Assembly: GCF_002968015.1 (NCBI RefSeq)
Contig: NZ_PUIP01000005.1
Coordinates: forward strand, 62,001 to 126,000
Length of the DNA stretch: 64,000 nucleotides
Direction of reading: 5' to 3'
DNA from: Massilia phosphatilytica
GTDB taxonomy: Bacteria > Pseudomonadota > Gammaproteobacteria > Burkholderiales > Burkholderiaceae_D
A program made the translations under genes and the position numbers. A model generated the notes under the pieces. That model searched no databases, was not told where the DNA came from, and saw nothing but the letters and a program-made list of their open reading frames with translations. Below, one piece after another: positions 52,295-61,391 of this stretch (positions are counted from its first letter, which is position 1; each line of letters begins with the position of its first letter).

Positions 52295-52744
52295 TCAGGC
52301 CAGCCCGAGGCCGCGTGCTTCGTCGTGCGGATAGTTCAGTTCCACCGTCACGCCGCTCGGGTCGGTGACGAACAGCTGGTACAAGCCGAGCGACGGCACC
52401 GTGCGCCCGGTGAACGGCGCGCCGCGCGCCGCGAGCCTGGCGCGCATGTCCGCCAGGCCGGTGGCGAGGAAGGCGACGTGGTCGACCGCGCCGGTGCCGG
52501 TCAGCGATGTCTCGTCGCGGTCGCCCAGGTACTCCTGCAGGCCCTGCGGGTCGTCCCGGTCGATGCCGATGATGTGGACGACGCCGAAATCGGCCTCGTC
52601 GCCGCCCAGGTACAGCCAGATGCCCGGGAACCTGAACGGCGGGCGGAAGCCTTCCCTGAGGCCGAGCACCTCCGTGTAGAAGCGGCGCGACGCTTCCAGG
52701 TCGCCGGTGCGGATCGAATAATGTCCCAATTTACGTATGCCCAT
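52295..52744 (-). CDS. VOC-superfamily protein (glyoxalase/extradiol dioxygenase-like)
   Basis: A 149-residue, single-domain vicinal-oxygen-chelate protein. The ATG at 52744 (MGIRKLGHYSIRTGD) follows a GGAGGAG site; an ATG four codons upstream lies over that site. Metal-ligand-type residues are His9 in LGHYSIRT, His in AVDHVAFLAT, and Glu in SGVTVELNYP. Such proteins include dioxygenases, glyoxalases and ring-cleavage helpers. It precedes monooxygenase 1 in one operon, so a role in ring opening or a downstream isomerisation is plausible. It is smaller than typical two-domain extradiol dioxygenases. Confidence 0.87.
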   Translation of the reverse strand: MGIRKLGHYSIRTGDLEASRRFYTEVLGLREGFRPPFRFPGIWLYLGGDEADFGVVHIIGIDRDDPQGLQEYLGDRDETSLTGTGAVDHVAFLATGLADMRARLAARGAPFTGRTVPSLGLYQLFVTDPSGVTVELNYPHDEARGLGLA

Positions 52745-52780
52745 GGTCTCCTCCATCGTGTCGAATGATCGAAATATAGG

Positions 52781-52794
52781 TGATCACTCGATCA
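52781..52794. promoter_or_regulatory. TetR-type palindrome upstream of the VOC-monooxygenase operon
   Basis: TGATC-ACTC-GATCA, perfectly symmetrical arms, 37 bp upstream of the VOC start. Confidence 0.65.
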
Positions 52795-52852
52795 TTAGCA
52801 AGCTGATTTTTGCGCGAATTTCCTTGACATCTCCCGATCTGCATCCGATTAT

Positions 52853-52866
52853 TGATCACACGATCA
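52853..52866. promoter_or_regulatory. TetR-type palindrome upstream of the ABC importer operon
   Basis: TGATC-ACAC-GATCA followed by CTTAA, perfectly symmetrical arms, 19 bp upstream of the binding-protein start. Confidence 0.65.
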
Positions 52867-52884
52867 CTTAAAAACGGAGACGAC

Positions 52885-54087
52885 ATGAACCGAACTACCA
52901 CGCTCGCCGGTGCCGCGTGCATCGCCCTCGCCGCATGGTGCGCCCCCGCCGGCGCGCAGACCGGCCCGATCCGGATCGGATTGCCGGTCCCCCTCACGGG
53001 TCCCTACGGCGCCGAGGCGCAGGACCAGGTGCGCAACGCCGAACTCGCCATCCGCGAATTCAACGACGCCGGCGGCCTCGGGGGCCGCAAGGCCGAGCTG
53101 CTCGTGCGCGACGACAAGCTCAACCCGGCAGAGGCCGCGACGCGCGCGCTCGAACTGATCGAGAAGGACCACGTCGACTTCATCGTCGGCAGCCTGTCGG
53201 CCGCGACCCAGCTCGCCGTCAACAACGTGATCCGGCAGCGCAAGGTGCTGTACATCTCGATCAGCCAGTCGGATGCGATCAACGAGGCGGCCGACTTTTC
53301 GCGCTACACGTTCCACGAATCGCTGAACCCGCACATGACGACGCAGGCCGTCGGCCGCTATGCCTTCAGGAAGGGCATGCGCATCGCCTTCCTCACGGCC
53401 GACTACGCATACGGCCAGGAGATGACCCGCGGGTTCACGCGGGTCGCGAAAGAGGTCGGCGCGACCGTCGTGGGCGAGATCCGCCATCCGCTGGGCGCCA
53501 CCGATTACTCGCCCTACCTGCCGCGCCTGATGGCGTTGCGTCCCGACGTCATCGTCTTCAACAACTTCGGGCGCGACAACCAGATCTCGATCAAGCAGGC
53601 CGGCGAGTTCGGCCTCAGGAACCGGACGAAGTTCGTGACCCCGGTGCTCACGTACACGTCGCGTGTCGCCGCGGGTGCGCGCGTGTACGACGGCGTCGTC
53701 GGCGGCAGTTCGTACTACTGGGCGATCGAGTCGACGACACCGTCGGCCCGCGCGCTGAACGACCGCTACCGCCGCGCCTTCAACGGGGCCGTGCCGTCGG
53801 ATTACGGCTCGATGGCGTATTCCGCCGTCAAGTCGCTGCTGCAGGCCGTGAAGGCGGCCGGCACGAGCGATACCGAAAAAGTCGTCGACGCACTGACGGC
53901 GCTGCGCTACGACACCTACAAGGGGCCGCAGTCCTACCGCGCCTGCGACCACCAGGCCATGCAGTCGGTCCTCGTGATCCAGTCGAAGGCGGCGCCGCAG
54001 GGATCGCCCGACATCTTCTCCGTGCTGCAGGCCGTCCCCGCGTCGGCCGACGCGCTGCGCAGCTGCGCGGAACTGGGATTCAAGTAA
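52885..54087 (+). CDS. Branched-chain-type ABC substrate-binding protein
   Basis: A 400-residue periplasmic binding protein of the LivJ/Peripla_BP_6 type; signal peptide about 1-24 (PAGA-QTG). The ATG at 52885 has an ACGGAG site. Typical blocks: IRIGLPVPLTGPYGAEAQDQ, GRKAELLVRDDKLNPAEA, DFIVGSLSAATQLAVNNVI, MRIAFLTADYAYGQEMTRGF. Family members bind amino acids, amides, urea or aromatic acids; genomic setting favours an aromatic or related acid. It is the first gene of a five-gene importer operon. Confidence 0.93.
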   Translation: MNRTTTLAGAACIALAAWCAPAGAQTGPIRIGLPVPLTGPYGAEAQDQVRNAELAIREFNDAGGLGGRKAELLVRDDKLNPAEAATRALELIEKDHVDFIVGSLSAATQLAVNNVIRQRKVLYISISQSDAINEAADFSRYTFHESLNPHMTTQAVGRYAFRKGMRIAFLTADYAYGQEMTRGFTRVAKEVGATVVGEIRHPLGATDYSPYLPRLMALRPDVIVFNNFGRDNQISIKQAGEFGLRNRTKFVTPVLTYTSRVAAGARVYDGVVGGSSYYWAIESTTPSARALNDRYRRAFNGAVPSDYGSMAYSAVKSLLQAVKAAGTSDTEKVVDALTALRYDTYKGPQSYRACDHQAMQSVLVIQSKAAPQGSPDIFSVLQAVPASADALRSCAELGFK

Positions 54088-54103
54088 CCGTCAGGAGGTC
54101 GTC

Positions 54104-54988
54104 ATGGATGGCATCACACCGCAGCTGGTCGCACTCCAGCTGTTTACCGGACTCGCGCTCGGCGCGGTCTACGTTCTGCTCGCGGTCGGCCTGTCGCTGA
54201 TCTTCGGCATGCTCACCGTCGTGAATTTCGCGCACGGCGCGTTCTTCATGGTCGGCGCGTACGCCGGCTATACGCTGTACCAGGTCGTGCCGAACTTCTG
54301 GCTCTGCCTCGTGCTCGTGCCCATCGTGGTCGCCGCGCTCGGCATGGCCATCGAGCGCACGCTGATCCGGCCGCTGTACGGCCGCGGCATCGACTATCCG
54401 CTCCTGCTCACGTTCGGTCTCGCGTACGTGATGGTCGAAGCCGTGCGCATCGCGTTCGGCAAGCAGGGGCTGCCCGTCGACACGCCGGAACTGCTGCAGG
54501 GCTCGGCCGACATCCTCGTCGGCGAATTCCCGCTGTACCGCCTGTTCGTGATCGGCGTGACCGTGCTCGTGCTGGCCGGGCTGTGGCTGTTCATCGAAAA
54601 GACGTCGTTCGGCCTGATCGTGCGGGCCGGCGCGCGCGACCCGCAGATCGTGCGCATTCTCGGCATCGACGTGGCGCGCGTCTGGCTGATCGTGTTCGGC
54701 CTCGGCACCGGCGTCGCCGGCCTCGCCGGTTTCCTCGCCGCCCCCATGCAGGGCATCAGCCCCGAGATGGGCGGATCGGTGCTGACCGTCGCCTTTGTCG
54801 TGACGGTCGTCGGCGGCATGGGATCGCTCGTGGGCGCCATCGTGGCCGGGGTCCTCGTCGGCATCGTCGAAAGCATGGCCGTGCTGTTCGTGCCGGAGGC
54901 CGCCAAGGTGTCGATGTTCGTCATCATGGCGCTCGTGCTGCTGGTCCGTCCGCAAGGCCTGTTCGGCCGCGCGGGCCTGATGAATTGA
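54104..54988 (+). CDS. ABC permease, LivH type
   Basis: A 294-residue inner-membrane permease with about eight helices. LivH-type features: LGAVYVLLAVGLSLIFGMLT, VVNFAHGAFFMVGAYAGYTL and the EAA-like VRILGIDVARVWLIVFGLGT region. It pairs with the LivM-type permease ten bases downstream to form the channel of the importer. Confidence 0.94.
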   Translation: MDGITPQLVALQLFTGLALGAVYVLLAVGLSLIFGMLTVVNFAHGAFFMVGAYAGYTLYQVVPNFWLCLVLVPIVVAALGMAIERTLIRPLYGRGIDYPLLLTFGLAYVMVEAVRIAFGKQGLPVDTPELLQGSADILVGEFPLYRLFVIGVTVLVLAGLWLFIEKTSFGLIVRAGARDPQIVRILGIDVARVWLIVFGLGTGVAGLAGFLAAPMQGISPEMGGSVLTVAFVVTVVGGMGSLVGAIVAGVLVGIVESMAVLFVPEAAKVSMFVIMALVLLVRPQGLFGRAGLMN

Positions 54989-54998
54989 GAGGTGAGTC

Positions 54999-55982
54999 AT
55001 GAATGCAAATACCGATGCGCTGTATGACCTCGCGGCGCCGCGCCGCCCGTTCGCGCACATCCGCGCCCACCGCGTGCTGGCCAGCATCCTCGTGCTGCTG
55101 GCCCTGCCCTGGCTGGTTCCGAACCAGTCGGTGGCCACCAACATCCTGATCTACGGCCTGTACGGCGTCGGGTTCAACCTGGTGTTCGGCTACATGGGCA
55201 TGCTGTCGTTCGGCCACGCCGCGTTCTTCGGGGTCGGCGCGTACGGCGCCGGCATCCTGATCGCGCAGGCCGGGGCGCCGTGGTGGGCCGCACTGCCCGC
55301 GGCCGTGCTGGCGTCGGCCGTGCTGGCGCTGGCCATGGGGTTGCTCGCGATCCGCACGCGCGGCATCTATTTCGCCATGGTGACGCTCGCGCTCGCGCAA
55401 TGCGTCTACTTCCTCGTCTACCAGTTCCCGCTGTCGGGTGGTGAAAACGGCCTGCGCGGCGTGAACGTCGCCCAGGTCCGCCTGCCCGGCCTGACTATCG
55501 ACCTGCTCGACCCGACCGCGAAATATCTGGCGTTCCTCGCGGTCGTGGCGGTGGCCCTGCTCGCCCTGTCGCGCGTGCTGGCGTCGCCGTTCGGCGGCGC
55601 CGTCGAGGCGATCCGGGAAAACGAGGCACGCACGCGCGCATGCGGCTTCAACGTCGAGCACACCAAGTTGATGGCCTTCGTCCTGTCCGGCGCGCTGTGC
55701 GGGCTCGCCGGCGCGCTCGACGCGATCCACCTGTCCAGCGTCGCCATCGAGAGCCTGCACTACGAAACGTCGGGACTCGTCGTCATGATCTGCCTGCTGG
55801 GCGGCATGGGCACGTTCTTCGGACCGTTCGTCGGCGCTGCCCTGTTCCTGCTGATACAGGACGTGTTTTCGCTGTGGACCGAGCACTGGCAGCTGTACGC
55901 TGGTGCGATATTCATGTTCTTCGTGCTGTTCTTCCCGAAAGGCGTATGGGGCACGATCCTGGAGAAGACCAATGGCCGCTGA
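54999..55982 (+). CDS. ABC permease, LivM type
   Basis: A 327-residue permease with the LivM signature (ILIYGLYGVGFNLVFGYMGM; SFGHAAFFGVGAYGAGI; LAIRTRGIYFAMVTLALAQ). Its 3-prime end overlaps the LivG-type gene by 11 bases, indicating translational coupling. Confidence 0.94.
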   Translation: MNANTDALYDLAAPRRPFAHIRAHRVLASILVLLALPWLVPNQSVATNILIYGLYGVGFNLVFGYMGMLSFGHAAFFGVGAYGAGILIAQAGAPWWAALPAAVLASAVLALAMGLLAIRTRGIYFAMVTLALAQCVYFLVYQFPLSGGENGLRGVNVAQVRLPGLTIDLLDPTAKYLAFLAVVAVALLALSRVLASPFGGAVEAIRENEARTRACGFNVEHTKLMAFVLSGALCGLAGALDAIHLSSVAIESLHYETSGLVVMICLLGGMGTFFGPFVGAALFLLIQDVFSLWTEHWQLYAGAIFMFFVLFFPKGVWGTILEKTNGR

Positions 55983-56715
55983 CATCATCCTCCGCACCGA
56001 GCGCCTGACCCGCCGCTTCGGCAAGTTCACGGCGCTGAACGACGTCTCCGTCGAATTCGAACGGGGCAGGCTCACGTCGATCATCGGCCCGAACGGCGCG
56101 GGCAAGAGCACGTTCTTCAACCTCCTGTCGGGCAGTTTCGCGCCGTCGTCCGGCCGCGTCGTGTTCGACGGCGTCGACGTGTCGCGTCTGCGCCAGCACC
56201 AGTACGCGCGCATCGGGGTGGCCAAGTCGTTCCAGATCACGAACGTGTTCCCGGCCTTTACCGTCCTGGAAAACGTCCGCATCGCACTGCAGGCCCGCGT
56301 CGCGCGCCTGAATTTCTGGAGCCGCCGCGACGCCCTCGACCTGGAACCCCGCGCGCGCGAACTCCTGCAACTGGTCGGCATCGCCCAGCACGCGCCGCGT
56401 CCGGCGCGCCAGCTGGCGCACGGCCAGCAGCGCGCGCTGGAAATCGCCATCGCCCTCGCGGCGGATCCGATGCTGCTCCTGATGGACGAACCCACGGCCG
56501 GCATGAGCCCGGAGGAGACGCGCACGATGATGGCGCTGATCGAACGACTCGCCAGCGAGCGCACCCTCGTGCTCGTGGAGCACAAGATGAAGATGGTGAT
56601 GGGCATCAGCGACCGCATCGTCGTCCTGCACCACGGCGAACTGCTCGCCGCCGGCACGCCCGCCGACATCCGCGCCAACGACGAGGTGCGCCGCGTCTAC
56701 CTGGGAAAACACTGA
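55972..56715 (+). CDS. ABC ATPase, LivG type
   Basis: A 247-residue ATP-binding subunit. Walker A GPNGAGKST, the long LivG-specific loop (GVAKSFQITNVFPAFTVLEN; ALQARVARLNFWSRRDAL), signature region LAHGQQRALEIA, Walker B LLLMDEPTAG, and H-loop VLVEHKM. The ATG at 55972 has a GGAGAAG site and overlaps the LivM stop. Confidence 0.94.
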   Translation: MAADIILRTERLTRRFGKFTALNDVSVEFERGRLTSIIGPNGAGKSTFFNLLSGSFAPSSGRVVFDGVDVSRLRQHQYARIGVAKSFQITNVFPAFTVLENVRIALQARVARLNFWSRRDALDLEPRARELLQLVGIAQHAPRPARQLAHGQQRALEIAIALAADPMLLLMDEPTAGMSPEETRTMMALIERLASERTLVLVEHKMKMVMGISDRIVVLHHGELLAAGTPADIRANDEVRRVYLGKH

Positions 56716-56722
56716 GGACATC

Positions 56723-57427
56723 ATGCTCAAGATCGATCAACTGAACGCCTGGTACGGCACCAGCCACATCCTGCAGGACGTCAGCCTGCACGTGGAACGG
56801 GGCGAAGTCGTCTCGCTCCTCGGCCGCAACGGTGCCGGCAAGACGACGCTGCTCAAGAGCGTCATGGGCCTGCTGAAGAAGACAGCGGGCACCGTGTCCT
56901 TCAAGGGCACGGACCTGCCCGGGCTCCCCGCCCACGCTCGCTACCGCCACGGCCTGGCCTACGTGCCGGAAGAACGGCGCATCGTGCCCGGCATGACCGT
57001 ACTGGAGAACCTGCGCCTCGGGATCGTCGCTTCCGGGAAGGCGGCGGAGGAACGTGCGATCGTCGAGCGCATCGCCGCGACCTTTCCGCGCCTGAAGGAA
57101 AGGCTCGGGCAGGAGGCCGTGACGATGTCCGGCGGCGAGCAGCAGATGCTCGCCATCGCCCGCGCCATGGCGGCCGGGCCGGACATGATCCTGCTCGACG
57201 AACCGTCGGAAGGGATCATGCCGGTGCTCGTCGACGAAATGTTCGAGCTGTTCGCGCAACTCAAGCGCCAGGGCACGACGATCCTGCTGGTGGAACAGAG
57301 CGTCGAGACGGCACTGGGCATCTCGGACCGCGCCTACATCCTCGACCAGGGCGCCATCGTCTACGCCGAACGTGCGGACGCGATGCTGGCCGACCCGGCC
57401 ATCCAGGAACGCTATTGCGCCGTGTGA
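56723..57427 (+). CDS. ABC ATPase, LivF type
   Basis: A 234-residue ATPase: LNAWYGTSHILQDVSLHVER, Walker A GRNGAGKTT, signature MSGGEQQML, Walker B MILLDEPSEG, H-loop LLVEQSV. It completes the importer and ends 13 bp before the converging MFS gene. Confidence 0.94.
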   Translation: MLKIDQLNAWYGTSHILQDVSLHVERGEVVSLLGRNGAGKTTLLKSVMGLLKKTAGTVSFKGTDLPGLPAHARYRHGLAYVPEERRIVPGMTVLENLRLGIVASGKAAEERAIVERIAATFPRLKERLGQEAVTMSGGEQQMLAIARAMAAGPDMILLDEPSEGIMPVLVDEMFELFAQLKRQGTTILLVEQSVETALGISDRAYILDQGAIVYAERADAMLADPAIQERYCAV

Positions 57428-57440
57428 ATTCAGTTCACGC

Positions 57441-58796
57441 TCAGTGCAAATCCACCCGCGCATGCAATGCCGGGCCGGCGGCCGGCTTGTTGCGGTCGGC
57501 CGCCAGCTTCACGAACAGCGCCGCCATCGACACGAGCGCCGCCGCGGCCACGACCATGAACACCTGGCCGAACGGCAGCTGGCGGCGCGCCAGCTCCGCC
57601 ACGAGGAACGAACCGGCGATGCCGCCGAAGCGGCCGATCCCCAGCATCCACGCGACGCCGGTGGCGCGGCCCTGCGTCGGGTAGTACGCTGCTGCCAGCG
57701 CGGGCAGCGACGACTGCGCCGTGTTCATCAGCGCGCCGGCGCCGAACACGGTCACGGTCAGCAGGCCCACGTTGCCCGCCACCTGGCCGATCAGGAAGAC
57801 GGCCAGGGACGTCAGGCCGAAGCCGATGGCGATGACACGGTTCGCGTCGTAGCGGTCCATCAGCCAGCCGAACAGGATCGCGCCCACGCCGCCCAGCGGG
57901 AACAGCGCGGCGATCAGGGTGGCCGTCCGCGCGGGCAGGCCCGCTTCCTTGAACAGGATCGGCATCCAGTTGATCAGCGCGTAGAAGATGACGAGGCCCA
58001 TGAAGTACGCGAGCCACAGCATGACGGTGCCGACGACGTACGAGCGCGCAAACAGCACGGCGAAGCCGCCGCCGCTCCGGGCGCCCTGCTCCGCCATCAC
58101 GTAGCGCGTGGCGTCGGCGCCCGAGGCGTGGATGCGGCGCAGCACGGCGCGGATCCGCTCCGCCGGCGCGCCGCGCGCGACCATGTGGCGCACGGATTCG
58201 GGCAGGGTGAACGCCATCACGAGCAGCAGCGCGAACGGCGCGATGCCGCCCAGCGCCAGCACGCTGCGCCAGCCCCATTGCGGGATCATCCACGCGGCGA
58301 GGAAACCGCCGCACGCGGCGCCCAGCGGGAAGCCGCAGAACATCGCGTTCGTGATCACGGCGCGGCGCCCGTCCGGACAGAATTCGCTGATCAGGGTGAC
58401 GGCATTGGGCATGGCCGCGCCCAGGCCGATGCCGGTGACGAAGCGCAGCACGGTCAGCCCTTCGAGGCCCGTGGCGAACGCGGACGCGCCGCATGCCGCC
58501 CCGAACACGAGGACGGAGGCGAGCAGCACGATGCGCCGCCCCAGCCGATCCGCCAGCGGGCCGGCGGCGAGCGCCCCGGCCGCGAGACCGAACAGCGCCG
58601 CCGACAGCACGGGCGCCAGCGCCGGCTTGCCGACGCCCCACTCCTTCAGCAGCGATGGCGCGATGAAGCCGATGGCGGCCGTGTCGAAGCCGTCCAGCAG
58701 GACGATGAAGAAGCACGTGGCGAACACGAGCCACTGGTACGGCGAAAAGGGATGGCGGTTGATGAACGCCTGGACGTCGAGGTCCCGAGTTGTCAT
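57441..58796 (-). CDS. MFS aromatic acid:H+ symporter (AAHS type)
   Basis: A 451-residue, 12-helix permease of the aromatic-acid symporter family (PcaK/BenK-like). The helix-1 motif LDGFDTAAIGFIAPSL is diagnostic, and GPLADRLGRRIVLL follows helix 2. The ATG at 58796 (MTTRDLDVQAFINRHPFSPY) has a GGAGA site; a longer frame upstream is rejected. Palindromes of the TetR type lie upstream. It gives the island a second uptake route and is the best clue that the substrate is an aromatic or heteroaromatic acid. Confidence 0.92.
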   Translation of the reverse strand: MTTRDLDVQAFINRHPFSPYQWLVFATCFFIVLLDGFDTAAIGFIAPSLLKEWGVGKPALAPVLSAALFGLAAGALAAGPLADRLGRRIVLLASVLVFGAACGASAFATGLEGLTVLRFVTGIGLGAAMPNAVTLISEFCPDGRRAVITNAMFCGFPLGAACGGFLAAWMIPQWGWRSVLALGGIAPFALLLVMAFTLPESVRHMVARGAPAERIRAVLRRIHASGADATRYVMAEQGARSGGGFAVLFARSYVVGTVMLWLAYFMGLVIFYALINWMPILFKEAGLPARTATLIAALFPLGGVGAILFGWLMDRYDANRVIAIGFGLTSLAVFLIGQVAGNVGLLTVTVFGAGALMNTAQSSLPALAAAYYPTQGRATGVAWMLGIGRFGGIAGSFLVAELARRQLPFGQVFMVVAAAALVSMAALFVKLAADRNKPAAGPALHARVDLH

Positions 58797-58861
58797 GACG
58801 GTCTCCAGAAGTGCCGGCTGTTGGTCGCCGTTTCGATCGAGTGTAACGCCAGCGTAGCAAC

Positions 58862-58875
58862 GTATCGTTCGATAG
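58862..58875. promoter_or_regulatory. TetR-type palindrome upstream of the AAHS gene
   Basis: GTATC-GTTC-GATAG, sharing the ATC-GTTC-GAT core with the porin site, 66 bp upstream of the MFS start. Confidence 0.55.
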
Positions 58876-58891
58876 TCAACCATGTGTTCGA

Positions 58892-58905
58892 TTATCGAAC
58901 GACGC
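58892..58905. promoter_or_regulatory. TetR-type palindrome upstream of the old yellow enzyme gene
   Basis: TTATC-GAAC-GACGC, the reverse complement of the same core, within TTCGATTATCGAA, itself a palindrome. It lies 104 bp upstream of the oxidoreductase start. Confidence 0.5.
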
Positions 58906-59008
58906 GATCCATCATTGCCTCGCGCGCAAAGGTATTGCCGGCCGCCGCCGGATTATCGCCGGCGCGTCTCCTCGCTACAGTGGACCCATCTTGTCAACGG
59001 AGTCTCAC

Positions 59009-60106
59009 ATGTCCCACCTTCTCGCCCCCACCCGCCTCGGCGACCTGACGCTGCCGAACCGCATCGCGATGGCCCCCGTCACGCGCGCCCGCTCCGGCGC
59101 CGACGGCGTCCCGACCGCCGCCAACGCCGCGTATTATGCGCAGCGGGCCGCGGCCGGCCTGATCGTCGGCGAAGCGACCAACGTGTCGCGCCATTCCGCC
59201 GCGTTCGAACTGGCGCCCGGCCTCCATGACGACGCGCAGGTGGCCGGCTGGCGCCGCGTGATGGACGCCGTGCACGCGGCCGGCGGCCGCCTGTTCGCGC
59301 AGTTGTGGCACAGCGGCCGGGTGAGTTCCTACGCGCTGCTGGACGGCCGCGCGCCGCTGGCGCCGTCCGCCGTCAACGACGACCTGCACCTGCTGCAGCC
59401 GTATGCGGTGCTGGAGAACGGCTTCTACACGCGCATCGCGGCCTCGCCGGCGCGCGCCATGACGACGCAGGACATCCACGTCGCCGTCGAGGAATTCCGA
59501 ATCGCCGCCCGCAACGCGATGCGCGCCGGGATCGACGGCATCGAACTCCACGCCGCCAACGGCTACCTGCCGCACCAGTTCCTGTCGCCGCACACGAACC
59601 GCCGCGACGACGCGTTCGGCGGCTCGCTCGCCAACCGCGCACGCTTCCTCGACCTCGTGCTGAGCGCCGTGCTGGACGAGGTGCCGGCGGACCGTATCGG
59701 CGTGCGCCTGTCGCCGTTCGCCGCGTACAACAATGCGCTCGACCCGGCGACGGAAGAGACGTATGCCTACGTCGCCCGGATGCTGGGCGACGCCGGCGTC
59801 GCGTACATCCATGCCGCGGATTCGAACGCATGGGCCGGCGCACCGGACATGGAACGCATCCTCGCCGTGCTGCGCCCGAACTTCGACGGCGCCATCATCG
59901 CCAACGGCGGCCTCGATCCCGCCGCCGCCGACGCGCTGATCGCGTCCGGCATGGCCGACCTGGCATCGTTCGGCCGCAGCTTCATCGCCAACCCCGACCT
60001 CGTCGACCGCATCCGCCGGGGCGGCCCGTACAACACGCCCGATCCGTTCACGTTCTACGGCGGCGGCGTCCACGGTTATCTCGACTACGAACCACTGTCC
60101 GCCTGA
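59009..60106 (+). CDS. Old yellow enzyme family alkene reductase
   Basis: A 365-residue FMN-dependent ene-reductase (NemA/PETN-reductase type). NRIAMAPVTRARS near the N-terminus, substrate-binding His181 and Asn184 in ELHAANGYLPHQF, and FGGSLANRARF. The ATG at 59009 has an AACGGAG site. It reduces activated C=C bonds, here possibly a dienoate or quinone-like intermediate of the pathway. It is divergent from the AAHS permease gene. Confidence 0.93.
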   Translation: MSHLLAPTRLGDLTLPNRIAMAPVTRARSGADGVPTAANAAYYAQRAAAGLIVGEATNVSRHSAAFELAPGLHDDAQVAGWRRVMDAVHAAGGRLFAQLWHSGRVSSYALLDGRAPLAPSAVNDDLHLLQPYAVLENGFYTRIAASPARAMTTQDIHVAVEEFRIAARNAMRAGIDGIELHAANGYLPHQFLSPHTNRRDDAFGGSLANRARFLDLVLSAVLDEVPADRIGVRLSPFAAYNNALDPATEETYAYVARMLGDAGVAYIHAADSNAWAGAPDMERILAVLRPNFDGAIIANGGLDPAAADALIASGMADLASFGRSFIANPDLVDRIRRGGPYNTPDPFTFYGGGVHGYLDYEPLSA

Positions 60107-60120
60107 CCGAAAGGAAGTCG

Positions 60121-60140
60121 CGCCCGCGTCGCCGCGGGCG
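60121..60140. terminator. Hairpin between the old yellow enzyme and MFS genes
   Basis: CGCCCGCG, TCGC loop, CGCGGGCG: an 8-bp stem without U-tract, 14 bp past the oxidoreductase stop. Confidence 0.45.
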
Positions 60141-60170
60141 TAGATTCCATCACCAACACAAGGAGTTTTC

Positions 60171-61391
60171 ATGCACACCCAAGCGAAACACGCCCCGGAT
60201 ATCGCGCCGGGCATGGTGCGGCTGCTGGCCATGTCCGCCGGCCTGATCGTCGCCAACCTGTATTACGCCCAGACGCTGGTCGGCCCGATCAGCGCCGCGA
60301 CCGGCCTGTCGCCGGAAGCGGCCGGCCTGATCGTCACGTTGACGCAGGTCGGCTACGCCCTCGGCCTCCTGTTCATCGTGCCGCTGGGCGACCTGCTCGA
60401 GAACCGCAAGCTCGTGTTCTCCGCCCTCCTCGCCACGGCCGCCGCGCTGGCCGCGGCCGCGTTCAGCACGAACGCGTGGCTGTTCCTCGTCGCGTCGCTG
60501 GGCATCGGTCTCGGTTCCGTCGCCGCGCAGATCCTCGTGCCGTTCGCCGCGCACCTGTCGCACGAAGCGACGCGCGGCCAGGCCGTCGGCAAGGTCGTCA
60601 GCGGCCTGTTGCTGGGAATCATGCTGGCCCGCCCGGCCGCAAGCCTGATCGCGGACCATGCGAGCTGGCACGCCGTGTTCGGCGGCGCCGCCGTCGCGGT
60701 GTTCATCCTCGCCTTCGTGCTGCGCGCGAAACTGCCGCAGCGCATGCCCGAGCACAGCCTGTCGTACGGCCGGCTGATCGGATCGTTGTGGCAGCTGCTG
60801 GCGACGACGCCGGTGCTGCGCCGCCGCGCCGCCTACCACGCCGGCCTGTTCGGATCGTTCAGCCTGTTCTGGACCGTCACGCCGCTGATGCTGGAAGGCC
60901 CGCAATTCCATTTGTCGCAAACGGGCATCGCGATCTTCGCGCTCGTCGGCATGGCGGGCGCCGTCGCGTCGCCGGTGGCAGGACGCCTCGCCGACGCGGG
61001 CCACACCCTGATGGCGACGGCCGCCGCGCTCGTCCTCGGCATCGTCGGCTTCGCGCTGCCGCTGTACCAACCGGAATCCCGTACGCTGGCGCTGGGCATC
61101 CTCGTCGTCGCGTCCATCGTGCTGGACATGGCCGTCGCCGCCAACCTCGTGCTGGGCCAGCGGGCCATCTTCGCCCTCGGCGCGGAAGTGCGCAGCCGCC
61201 TGAACGGCATATATTTCGCGCTGTTCTTCGCCGGCGGCGCGCTCGGTTCCGCGGCCGGCGCCTGGGTCTATGCCCATCACGGCTGGCACGCCGCCCTGCT
61301 GACCGGCATGGCCTTCCCGGGCGCCGCGCTACTCGTCTGGTTCGGCGAACTGGCCGGCCGCCGCGCCGCCAACGGCGCAACCGCATCATGA
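60171..61391 (+). CDS. MFS transporter
   Basis: A 406-residue, 12-helix major facilitator with the SAGLIVANLYYAQTLVGPI opening and the PLGDLLENRKLVFSALL loop of the YnfM/drug-efflux-like group. It may export a toxic intermediate or import substrate; nothing decides. Its stop overlaps the start of monooxygenase 2 by four bases (ATGA), so the two are co-translated. Confidence 0.88.
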   Translation: MHTQAKHAPDIAPGMVRLLAMSAGLIVANLYYAQTLVGPISAATGLSPEAAGLIVTLTQVGYALGLLFIVPLGDLLENRKLVFSALLATAAALAAAAFSTNAWLFLVASLGIGLGSVAAQILVPFAAHLSHEATRGQAVGKVVSGLLLGIMLARPAASLIADHASWHAVFGGAAVAVFILAFVLRAKLPQRMPEHSLSYGRLIGSLWQLLATTPVLRRRAAYHAGLFGSFSLFWTVTPLMLEGPQFHLSQTGIAIFALVGMAGAVASPVAGRLADAGHTLMATAAALVLGIVGFALPLYQPESRTLALGILVVASIVLDMAVAANLVLGQRAIFALGAEVRSRLNGIYFALFFAGGALGSAAGAWVYAHHGWHAALLTGMAFPGAALLVWFGELAGRRAANGATAS

